A stretch of 64,000 nucleotides of DNA from Gonatopus flavifemur (Eukaryota; Arthropoda; Insecta; Hymenoptera; Dryinidae): positions 18,990,001 through 19,054,000 of the forward strand of contig JAFFJZ010000001.1 of assembly GCA_018340375.1 (NCBI GenBank). The letters run 5' to 3'. Shown one piece after another: positions 45,573 to 55,095 of the stretch; position 1 is the stretch's first letter, and every line of letters begins with the position of its first letter. Position numbers and translations under genes: made by a program. The notes under the pieces were generated by a model, which searched no databases, was not told the DNA's origin, and was given only the letters and a program-made list of their open reading frames with translations.

Positions 45573-47610
45573 TACAGAGCGTCCCATTTGAAACAGGACA
45601 GCTGAATAACTCTTCAGGGAATGGAGGGGGAAAAAAATTGTTCAGATAAAAGTTGTAGGGTTCGAAGGGGGCCATAAGATGGTGACCTTGAATTTGACCT
45701 TGAGGTCAATTTTGAACATAATTGATGGTCAAAGTATGTTTTTTCAAATGGAAAACCCTACGTTCGACCTCAGAAATGGAAAGAGCAGAAAATTTTACGT
45801 CCGAATATGTGAACATATCAGGTCATTTAGAGGTCATTTGAAGGTCAAAAAACCATTTTCTATGGATTTCCACGGAAAAGCCTCAAACGAGTTGTTTCTC
45901 TGACCAAAGTTATTAAAGTTAAAGTGAAACCCCACGTTTCGACCTTGAATTGAAAGTAAACAGAACTAACCTTCAGAGTTTATTCTTCATATCAGTACGA
46001 AAATGATCATTAAGAAGTTTTCATCGTTTACGGTGTAAGTGCGGGTTCAAAATGGTTTATTCACCTAACGAATGTGTTGATATTTTAATGATCTTGGGTG
46101 AGTGTCGCGGAGTGTATCAAAGAGCGTCACGATTGTACAAAGAGCGGTTTGGAGATCGGCAGCATCATCCTTCTCCAGAAGTCATCCGCCAAGTTGAAAG
46201 AAATTGTCGACAAGGAAGGATTGGTCAACGCCGAAACAATCAAGGTTTCAACTTTAACGACCCTCGATGCGTTGCTGTTTTAGCAATAATACACATGAAT
46301 CCTCATGTTAGTTTACGTGATATTGAACGCGATTTGGGTATTCCACGCAGTACGGCACACAGAATTCTACAAGCTGCTCAATATCATCCGTACCACATCA
46401 CACTGACCCAAGAATTATCTCAACAAGATATGCAGAATCGGGTTAACTTTTGCCATTGGGCTTTACAGAGGTTGAACGAAGCGCCCGATTTCTTTCGATA
46501 TGTTCTTTTCAGTGATGAATCAACGTTTCAAAGTACTGGCTTGTTAAATCGTCACAATAGCCACTATTGGGCAGCGCAAAACCCGCACTGGACTCAACAA
46601 GTTGATCATCAGCATCGGTGGAGTATAAATATTTGGTGTGGAATTCTAGACAATCAAGTTATTGGGCCGTATTTTTTTGATGGAACTGTTAACGGTCCTA
46701 ATTATCTACAGTTCTTACAAAATGAATTACCAGTTCTCATGGAAGATGTGACATTAGCAACTAGGCAAAGGATGTGGTATCAGCAAGACGGTGCACCACC
46801 ACACTTTGCTCGATGTGTGAGGGATTATCTAAATATCCTTTTCCCCAATCGTTGGATTGGTCGAGGTGGATTTGTACTGTAGCCGGCAAGATCTCCTGAT
46901 CTGACCCCTCTAGATTTTTATTTGTGGGGTTACGTAAAAAATGTCGTTTATACCAACCGAACAACAACACCTGTGGATCTACAACAACGCATCAGATACG
47001 CAATTGCGAATATTCGTGCAGAAGTTTTTCAGTCTGTTCTTGGAAACTTTCGACGCCGGCTGGAGTTATGTATTGAAGTAAATGGCGGTCAATTCGAACA
47101 TCTCCTGCAATAAGTGTGTCTTACCCGTCAACGGATTTGTGCCATCTGTAATTATAAAACGACAAACTGGAAAATAGATAATTTTTTAATTATTGTTTCA
47201 AATTTGGCATTCATTATCGTTCTCAAGGTCGAATTCAAGGTCGAAACGTGGGGTTTCACTTTAACTTTGATAACTTTGGTCAGAGAAACAACTCGTTTGA
47301 GGCTTTTCGGTGAAAATCCATAGAAAATGGTTTTCTGACCTTCAAATGACCTCTAAATGACCTGATATGTTAACATATTCGGACGTAAAATTTTCTGCTC
47401 TTTCCATTTCTGAGGTCGAACGTAGGGTTTTCCATTTGAAAAAACATACTTTGACCATCAATTATGCTCAAAATTGACCACAAGGTCAAATTCAAGGTCA
47501 CCATCTTATGGCCCCCTTCGAACCCTACAACTTTTATCTGAACAATTTTTTTCCCCCTCCATTCCCTGAAGAGTTATTCAGCTGTCCTGTTTCAAATGGG
47601 ACGCCCTGTA
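45573..47610 (+). mobile_element. Tc1/mariner relative with 385-bp terminal repeats, DD41D type
   Basis: The ends TACAGAGCGTCCCATTTG and CAAATGGGACGCCCTGTA are flanked by TA on both sides. The inverted repeats run about 385 bp (45573-45953 and 47222-47610), with GACCTTGAATTTGACCTTG and its complement. One transposase reading frame lies between them. Confidence 0.9.
46052..47113 (+). pseudogene. DD41D-type transposase, one nonsense codon
   Basis: The frame of 353 codons plus TAA starts at ATG 46052 (MVYSPNECVDILMI). It has an N-terminal helix-turn-helix (SLRDIERDLGIPRSTAHRIL) and a DDE catalytic part with D155 (FSDESTF), D246 (QQDGAPPH) and D288 (SPDLTPLDFYLWG). I count 41 residues between the last two, the spacing of the DD41D (rosa/visitor-like) group. 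A single TAG at codon 277 stands where relatives usually have Trp before PARSPDL. Everything else is open, so the copy is only just dead. The group assignment rests on spacing alone. Confidence 0.88.
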
Positions 47611-47744
47611 TAGTAAGCCTACATAATATTTTCAAGTTCCTAATCATGAATATGTATTTAAAATCTAATAAAACGGAAAAAAAGCCAATTTCATGATTTG
47701 TAATTTTTTTTATTTTTCTTTCCAGTAATTTTGCAAAATAAATA

Positions 47745-49042
47745 TTGGGAGTACAAATTAATTCGGTCCGTTTTTCACAGTTAAAGATGCGTTTATTTCA
47801 GAAGAACATGAATCATCAAATTAATCAAAGTATTGTCCATCGCTGTCTATTACTTTTTCCCATCTTTCGGGTAATTTTTGAATCCCGTTACGGAAAAACG
47901 TCTCATCTTTCGAGGCGATCCAAGTTAGGAGCCAATTTTCGATTTCTTCGAACGAAGTGAACCGGTGGCCTACCGAATCGTGCTGCATCTGTTGGAATAA
48001 TCAGTAATCAGAAGGAGCAATGTCCGGCGAGTACGGCGGTTGCGGTAGAATATCCCACTTCAACGTTTCCAGATAATTTTTCACTACTTTTGCGACACGA
48101 GGCCGAGTGTTATCGTGTAAAAGAATAACTTTGTAATGTCTCTCCTTGTATTCCGGACGTTTTTCTCGTAACGCACGACTCAAACGAATCAATTGTAGCC
48201 TATACCGATCACCCGTAATAGAATCACCAGGTTTTAGCAACTCATAGTATATAACACCCTTTTGGTCCCACCAGATACACAGCATGATCTTTGAACCATG
48301 AATATTCCTCTTTAGTGTCGATGTTGAAGTCGATGGCAACGATTGACCGGGCGTAGCATAGTATTTTCTTTTCTCGGGGTTATCGTAGAATATCCATTTC
48401 TCATCTCCTGTCACAATCCGATGTAAGAACCCCTTTCTTCGTTGTCTTTGAATCAGCTGCTCGCAAGTGAAAAATCGCCGTTCAATGTCTCTAGGCTTTG
48501 AGTCATAAGGCACCCAATTGCCTTGCTTTTGAATCATGCCCATGGATTGTAATCGTACGGAAACTGCTTGTTGCGTAACTCCTAATGATTCCGCAAGCTC
48601 CTGTTGCGTTTGACTCGGATCTTCGTCGAGTAAAGCCTCCGATTCATCGTTTTCGAATTTTTGTGGTTGTCCTGAGCGAGGCTTGTCTTCGACACTGAAA
48701 TCGCCATTCTTAAAACATCGAAACCATTCCCTACATGATTTATCAGTTGGAGCATTGTCGCCATAAACTTCCACGAGCATTCGATGGGCTTCAGCTGCAC
48801 TTTTTTTCCAATTAAAACAGAAAACTAGCGGCTTCCGCAAATGCTGCTTAGTTAAAACGAAATTTGACATACTTCACTGAGTAAAAATCGGGATTCTAGA
48901 AGGAACTCGAAGTGATATCAACTGAATATTATTCACAGGTGTCTAACCTCTCTGAAACAATTGAAATCGGTTGTGACTATGAAACATTCATGAGAGCGAG
49001 AGTCATCTTTTCAAACCGAACCGAACTGATTTGTACTCCCGA
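47745..49042 (-). mobile_element. Mariner nested in the TTAA shell
   Basis: The ends TTGGGAGTACAAATTAATTC and TTTGTACTCCCGA are flanked by TA at 47743-47744 and 49043-49044. 1298 bp. Confidence 0.9.
47821..48870 (-). pseudogene. Mariner transposase, one nonsense codon near the third Asp
   Basis: It starts at ATG 48870 (MSNFVLTKQHLRKP) and ends at TAA 47821-47823, 350 codons. It shows the mariner DNA-binding region, WVPYDSKPRDIE, the first motif TGDEKW, the second HDNTRPR (usually HDNARPH) and the third IAPSDY. Directly after the third Asp-Tyr a TGA replaces the usual His codon. The frame then continues (LFQQMQHDS, WLLTWIASKDE, DSDGQYFD). One stop separates it from an open frame, but the changed RPH motif suggests more decay. 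Confidence 0.9.
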
Positions 49043-49325
49043 TATACTTTTTGAGTAATTGGTGGACACTGTTGTTTTTTTGTGGTAGTGGTATACATTT
49101 TTCCTGAATTTGGCCTTATATGACCAATTTTCAGAACGCCATCTATAAATTAACCAAGTTAAACCATTAGAATTATTGAGGAACTAGTCAACGAATATGA
49201 CACAATTAGTTAAAAGTCTCAAAACATCTACACATTTTGTCCGACCGAGTTTTTCAGCGTGGGCTAATGAGTTACCCCATGTGGCCGTTATGTGGCCTGG
49301 GTGAGATGTGGCCGTTAAGGGTTAA

Positions 49326-50624
49326 TGCAGTATCAATTAAACTATTGATTCTAATAATATACATCCAAGTTGTCATATGTTCTATAATTGTATTCTTTCC
49401 GTGTATATTCAATACTTTCAATTATAACAATCTCAACCGAGTCGTTAGTCGAGTTAGAAGTAGATCGACTCAACGACTTTGTTGCCACCTTATTAAGTAG
49501 ACAATTAAGGTACCGCTCGTGTTGTTAATGTCATACACTTCCATAGCGTAACAGAACGTCGAACAAGCAGATGGTTGTACTTGAACAGGAAGTGCGTAAT
49601 GTATCGTCAATTATTATGCTTGAAAGTATGGAAGATGGGTATCCTCAATTAGAAAATTCATAGCGCAGAGATAAAATGTAAATTCAAGTTACTACACGGA
49701 CGAGAGTATTTTCAACCTTTCAGTAAATTCAATTAATTACTCGAGTGGATTGTTTTTTTTATTTTTTTACTAACCAGGTACACTAGAATTCATTTTTCAA
49801 CGTATAATGAGAATAAAAGTAGGTGATTCGATGATAGACCATAAATTCACTGATTCGGAAATATTTAGTGATTAAAATACCGATTCGAAGATAGAAGGAT
49901 TTAAGTTGCACGGCCATTTATCATGCCAATAATCAATATACATGTAAGAAGAATGCACGGTTTTGCAGTCATGGAAGCGAATTACTTTCTATCACTTTTT
50001 ACTTACACTTAAATAAAATCACTCTCGAATCATAATAAACAGACACGCATCACTTCCAACCACTTCTGATCCACTTTCCCACCTAATCTAATTTCAATTA
50101 CTCACGTCATGATAGATGCAAATTTACTGCATTTATTCCTCCTCTAACCTACTTTGGAACTTGATCAGGTTGAGACGAGCTCTTGCTCGTGTTATCATAC
50201 TAAGTTCACTTTACTTTTTCTTAGATAATTCCTCTCAATTAGATATGTGCATTTTCTTCTCGCGAACAAGATTTTTAGGAATATATTCTCTCTATTCGAA
50301 ATCGTTCCTTTCGTATTCGTTACTGTAATTTAATTGAGGGAATAGTCAAATCGTATCCTCTCCGATATTTGATATATATGTATATAAGTTATAAAGAATG
50401 ATATGGAAAACTGCGAGCATTCAGAGAAAGGGAGAGAAATTTATGGGGGTGATAAACAGCTTCACTTGGAGGTATACGGGCATGAGGAAATATAAATTTT
50501 GTTCATAGATGACGAAGTATTATAAATCAAAGTGAAAAAATGAGATAGAAAAGATAGATTTTTGATACTATTTTATTGAAAGAATATGTTTTTACTCTGA
50601 GAAAAAGGAATCAGTAGTGAAAAG
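49326..50624. other. Intron sequence, nothing recognised
   Basis: AT-rich, with short ORFs only. Confidence 0.45.
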
Positions 50625-50626
50625 TA

Positions 50627-51142
50627 GAGGAGCATGGGTCACAGTGGATCACTTTTTTTTTCATGCCCTGTAACTTGAAAAGTAGTGAACGTTTCAGCAT
50701 GGAAGTTCATCAATACATATACAATATTCCCTCGTTCACAAAATGAACAAGCAATATTGTTCATTTGCGTGAATGAAATGCCAAGTTTTTATCATCTTCT
50801 GGAATTTTATAATTTGATCCAATGTCTCCCATATCTGGGTTACAGTGGATAATTTCATGGATCAGACTCTCAGACTCTTGAAATTTCTCACAGTAACGCT
50901 GTAAGGTGGTGAGAGGAAAGCCTTTCAATTTTGCAGCAGTTCTGATTTTCAATCCATCTTTGTTTACAAGATTCACAACAACCTAAATCGATTTTTCATT
51001 CAGGTTTCCTTATAACACCTTGCACTTCAGCGGCATTCCAAGATGAGGTTAAAAAAGGGTGCCTAAAAAGTGATACCACTAGCGTGTACAGTCGTTTTAT
51101 AAACTGAATACGTGCGCTGATCAACTGTGACCCATGCTACCC
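50627..51142 (-). mobile_element. Pogo-like non-autonomous element
   Basis: The ends GAGGAGCATGGGTCACAGT and CTGTGACCCATGCTACCC are flanked by TA on both sides. It is 516 bp and contains a small minus-strand reading frame that looks like the start of a pogo-type transposase. Confidence 0.65.
50761..50976 (-). pseudogene. Pogo-type DNA-binding domain remnant
   Basis: The 71-codon reading contains GLKIRTAAKLKGFPLTTLQR. This has the arrangement of the psq-type helix-turn-helix of pogo transposases (R-x-A-A-x-x-x-G-x-P-x-x-T-L). The DDE catalytic part is absent. The surrounding TA-bordered element supports the assignment. The frame's first codon is inferred. It may also extend upstream without a start. 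Confidence 0.55.
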
Positions 51143-51350
51143 TATATGCCCATTTAGTTACAAGACATTTTTACCTCTAATGAAATATTTGGAAATCTTT
51201 AGTTCTTTAATGTTGCTGAAGTTTGAATCGTTTATAGAAACAAAACAAGAATTCCAACTCACAAAATCTGATGAATGATTATTATTCGACTTTTCAAATT
51301 AACTCTTTGGAACTCAAAACATCGCTTGAGAAAAGTACTGCAGAATTTTA

Positions 51351-52619
51351 TTGGGTGTGCAAGTTGAAACTCGGCTTCTTTTTGTCAAATTCAATTTTAT
51401 TAAAAAAATGCTTCTTTCAAGAATTATCAATTGAAATATTCGCCGTTATTATCTACAGTCTTTTGCCATTTATCGGGTAGTAGATAAATGCCTTCACGAT
51501 AGAAACTTGGTGGTGTTGAAACCACAAAATAGTTATCCAGACATTTCCGGACATCTTCGATATTTATGAAGTGCTGCTCCTTCAAATATGACGACATTGA
51601 TCTAAATAAGTGATAATCGGAAGGAGCTAAGTCTGGTGAATATGCCGCATGAGGTACAACTTCCCAGCCTAAATTGAAGATGAGTTCCTGGGTTGGTTTT
51701 GCTGTATGTGGACGTGCATTATCATGCAGCAGCATCATTTTTCGCCTTCCTTGCCCCGTACATGGTCTTTTTTCCTCCAGAGCATCACTTACTTTGATCA
51801 GCTGGGCCCGGTAACGCTCAGCTGTCATAGTTTGGCCAGGTTCGAGAAGCTCGTAGTAAATAATTCCTTTCCAATCCCACCAAACACAGAGTGAAACTTT
51901 CTTTACATGAATATTCGGTTTTTCAACTAATGTAGATGGCTGGCCCGGATCAACCCAGGCTTCTCTACGTTTAGGATTGTCGTACAAAATCCATTTTTCA
52001 TCACTCGTAATGATTTTATGCAGAAAATTCTTCTTCTTGAACCGAGAAAGCAAGTTCATGCAAATGGCAACTCTTTGTCTTTTATTTTCTTCCGTCAGTT
52101 TATGAGTAACCCATTTTTCTTCCTCCTGTATTTTTCCCAATGCATGCAATCGAAGTGAAATTGCTTGAAGAGTAACTCCCAACTGTTCTGCAAGCTCTTC
52201 TTGAGTTTGACATGGATTTCCATTCGGTAAAACTTCAAGTTTTTCATCCTCAAATTTTTTGATTGCACCTGGACGTGGATCGTCCTCAAGACTGAAATTT
52301 CCATTACGAAATCTTGTAAACCACTTTTTCACTGTTGAATGGCTTACAGAATGTTCACCCAATGTCGTATTAATCAATTCCATAGCTTGAGCAGTATTTT
52401 CATTCATTTGAAAACAGAATAGAATACAATAGCGTGAATGTTGCTTATCGAAATCCATCTCATAAAATTGATACACAGGAAATGACTACTTGAAAATGAC
52501 TGATATAACAACTGCAATGTCCACGCTACATATATCCAAAATGGCAAACGAATTGGATGCGTTCAAATATTTTGTTTCATGTAACCAACTTGAAGCCGAG
52601 TTTCAACTTGCACACCTAA
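51351..52619 (-). mobile_element. Full-length mariner with intact frame
   Basis: The ends TTGGGTGTGCAAGTTGAAAC and TTTCAACTTGCACACCTAA are flanked by TA at 51349-51350 and 52620-52621. 1269 bp. The terminal repeats extend to CTCGGCTTC. Confidence 0.92.
51427..52458 (-). CDS. Mariner transposase, 343 aa, uninterrupted but with altered motifs
   Basis: I use ATG 52458 (MDFDKQHSRYC), since the six codons before it begin with GTG. The family features are a helix-turn-helix region (VKKWFTRFRNG), WVTHKL in place of WVPHEL, and catalytic D153 (TSDEKW), D246 (HDNARPH) and D281 (APSDYHLF), with 34 residues between the last two. The first motif has Ser where mariners have Gly (TGDEKW), and AAYSPDL replaces PPYSPDL. 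The frame is open, but these changes and PRPGAIKKFE for the SGRP segment make activity doubtful. Confidence 0.9.
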   Translation of the reverse strand: MDFDKQHSRYCILFCFQMNENTAQAMELINTTLGEHSVSHSTVKKWFTRFRNGNFSLEDDPRPGAIKKFEDEKLEVLPNGNPCQTQEELAEQLGVTLQAISLRLHALGKIQEEEKWVTHKLTEENKRQRVAICMNLLSRFKKKNFLHKIITSDEKWILYDNPKRREAWVDPGQPSTLVEKPNIHVKKVSLCVWWDWKGIIYYELLEPGQTMTAERYRAQLIKVSDALEEKRPCTGQGRRKMMLLHDNARPHTAKPTQELIFNLGWEVVPHAAYSPDLAPSDYHLFRSMSSYLKEQHFINIEDVRKCLDNYFVVSTPPSFYREGIYLLPDKWQKTVDNNGEYFN

Positions 52620-52621
52620 TA

Positions 52622-52987
52622 GGTGTTTGAAAGTTGAGTATTCCGTTATCCAATTACTAATTCGTTTCAATAAACGATTCAAACTTCAGCAACATATTCT
52701 TTAGTTATAAACAAAATAAGTTGACTATTCAGATGGCGAGTACGTCGGCTATTCCAATGATTGAGTAGTAATATACTTATGTCGTTTCCATTCGATGGAT
52801 TGGAGTCAGCTGTGAAACTACATATTTCATTTTGTCTCAGAAATGATCGCACGTTTATTCGTTTCCTAACTGCCCCCAAACTGTTATTTTGATGGCACAC
52901 CTCGGTGGTTCATTTTTCTCAGTCTATCTCCTGGGAAAACCTTTTCAATTGGAGTCGAAAGGCAGAGGATTGAACACTAAGGCTTAT
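52622..52987. other. Nothing recognised
   Basis: A short single-copy-looking stretch between the mariner and the large foldback. Confidence 0.4.
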
Positions 52988-53185
52988 TCAACCCATTGAG
53001 TTGAAAAATTCACAATTCTTAATTGATGTTTGAGACTTACATTCTGCAGTGAAAAATTGGAATAAAAACTCTGCCAATTGGCACACGGCTTGTTTGTTCC
53101 TAATCAATCAATTATGATTGAACTTTTGAAAATATAGTTGAACAATGCGGATTGCTAAAGACTCTTTTTCCACTGTTCTCAACCG

Positions 53186-53850
53186 ATTGTGATGAAACTT
53201 ATATGGGACTACTATGGGATCATAACTGAACCGTGGTATAAATTTCATTGCAATCGGATAACAGGAAGCGAAAAAAAGCCCTTAACCCAAAATCACAATT
53301 TTTGATAACGTGTTTCTTTTCCGTCTTCCGTTTTCTTGTGAAGATCAGTTTGAAACTTATATGAGACCACTATCGGCACTGCATAAAGCTGTGGTAAAAA
53401 TTCCATGACGATTGGATGATAGGAACGAAAGATATCCGCATGATATCAGCATTTATGAGATTTTAAAATTTTGTTTCGAAGCTCAGTGCTTACCATCTTC
53501 TTCCCTCACTTCCGATTCGCTTGAAATTTATACCGTATACGAATAACACCTTGTGAATTGAATGTGCTCCAAATTCCATAACATTTGAATGATACGGAAA
53601 TTTCTCAACCGACTGCTATGAAACTCATATGGGACCATCATAGGATCATAACTGGAACGTGGTATAAGTTTCATTGCAATCGGATAACAGGAAGCGAAAA
53701 TCTGTGCGGTCACAAAAATCACGAATTTGCAGAACATTTTTCCTCATCCCTCCCGTTCTCCTGTAACGATCCGGTTGAAACTCATATGGGACCACTATCG
53801 ACACTGCATATAAGTGTGGTGAAAATTTCATAACGATCGGATAATACAAC
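53186..53850. repeat. Four diverged 90-bp units in a two-step tandem array
   Basis: Units near 53186, 53345, 53606 and 53766 share GAAACT(T/C)ATATG(G/A)GAC, ATAAATTTCATTGCAATCGG and GATAACAGGAAGCG-like words. Units 1 and 3 resemble each other most, as do 2 and 4. A pair of units was therefore duplicated as a block of about 420 bp. Confidence 0.65.
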
Positions 53851-53862
53851 GATGGGAACATT

Positions 53863-54678
53863 CCCATGTAACACAGAATATTCTGAGAATATTCTCACGA
53901 CATCCGTGGAATGTACTTGATCGAATATTCTCACAAAGAGCGTAGAAGATTCGTAAATATTCTCAGAAGATTCTTAGAACATTTAAATCAGACTGTTTCA
54001 AATATTCTAGGAACGTTCGTACAATATGCGTACAAAGTTTGTAGGGAGTTTGATGAACAGCGCATGCGCAAGTATCGTGATGACATGAATTCATTAATGG
54101 CGGATAATGTTGGTGACAGGCTACAGACCCTTGGACAATACATTATTTTAATTTGTGTTTTGGGAATAATAAATCTGTGAAAGGTGCATTTTAATATCGC
54201 CAATGTTCTCTGAGAGTGCCATGTGTGAAAAATAATCCTCAAAAGTGTAATGAAATATTGAGAAATACCATATATATTATGATTGCCTGTTGCGATCATA
54301 AGTATCTCATCCATCTATGTGAATTCATAATATCGCTAACCATTCATGATTACAGATGTCTAATGATAAAAAAATTGATTGTGAAGTAGTTTTCGGTGAC
54401 ACGCAGAAGTTCATATCGACGGGAATTCTTATTTTAACAGCATTTTTTTCTAATATTCCCACAATATCCGTGGCATCATATTCTGAGAATATTTGAAACG
54501 GTCCCATTCAAACATTCTGAGAATGTGCGTAGAATATATTCGCACGTAATAAGAATCTCCAACATTCTGAGAATGTGCGTAGAATATATTCGCACGTAAT
54601 AAGAATCTCCATAGAATATTCGAATATCCTCAACGTATATTCTCAGAACATTCTCAGAACGTGCGTGTACTACCTGGG
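53863..54678. mobile_element. CCC...GGG element with TTCTGAGAAT word, TT target duplication
   Basis: It starts CCCATGTAACACAGAATATT and ends GTGTACTACCTGGG, with TT on both sides. The outer parts repeat ATTCTGAGAATATTC and TTCTCAGAACATTCTCAGAA. The middle (about 54060-54400) is unrelated AT-rich DNA. A truncated copy lies at 27196-27425. Confidence 0.75.
54511..54610. repeat. Perfect 50-bp tandem duplication
   Basis: Bases 54511-54560 and 54561-54610 are identical (each begins AACATTCTGAGAATGTGCGT and ends AATAAGAATCTCC). The duplication lies within the CCC...GGG element and must be recent. Confidence 0.9.
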
Positions 54679-54857
54679 TTTTGGCCTAAAAGATTTTGAG
54701 TTTGAAGACAAAAAAATTTTCGGCCCCCGGAAACGATCCCAAGGCTTCCCTCTATCGAGGAAGCAAAATTCTAAACATACATATTCTACTGTTTTCGAGG
54801 GTGCTTGTTTGATTGGCGCAGTCGGAATTGCATTCTGATGATCGGAAAAACCAATAA

Positions 54858-55095
54858 CCCACACAGGACACCTACGTCGCCTCTCCGTGGAATTCAGGGA
54901 GAAAAAAGGGATCGGTGGATACAACGTGGTACGACGGAGAAATGTCCGCCCGAAAAAACGGCCCGGCCATTTCTCCGTCGCCTCTACGTTGCTTCTCCAT
55001 CGTACCACATTATATCTACCGCTCCCTTTCTTCTCCAACAATTCTACGGAGATGCGACGTAATTCTTCGGCGACTGTCCTGTACGGGATGGGACA
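54858..55095. mobile_element. Foldback nested in the left arm of the 3.9-kb element
   Basis: It begins near CCCACACAGGACACCTACG and ends near GGCGACTGTCCTGTACGGG. Inner words GTGGTACGACGGAGAAATG and its inverted copy lie around 54990-55010. The right arm of the host lacks it near 56725, where TGGTTTTTCC follows directly. The exact edges are uncertain. Confidence 0.5.

Larger units (their letters stand above)
45441..49321. mobile_element. TTAA-flanked (piggyBac-type) shell with two nested transposons
   Basis: It starts CCCTTAACGGCCACACGG after TTAA (45437-45440) and ends TGTGGCCGTTAAGGG before TTAA (49322-49325). Subterminal GTTACCCC occurs in both arms. Without the two inserted elements only about 540 bp remain, so the shell is non-autonomous. 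Inserted into it are a DD41D-type element (45573-47610) and a mariner (47745-49042), each with its own TA duplication. Confidence 0.82.

Noticed and set aside
46761..46970. Minus-strand ORF in the DD41D transposase
   Set aside because: Shadow of the transposase frame.
53186..53850. CRISPR-like spaced repeats
   Set aside because: The units are long, diverged and of eukaryotic intron context. There are no short identical repeats with unique spacers.
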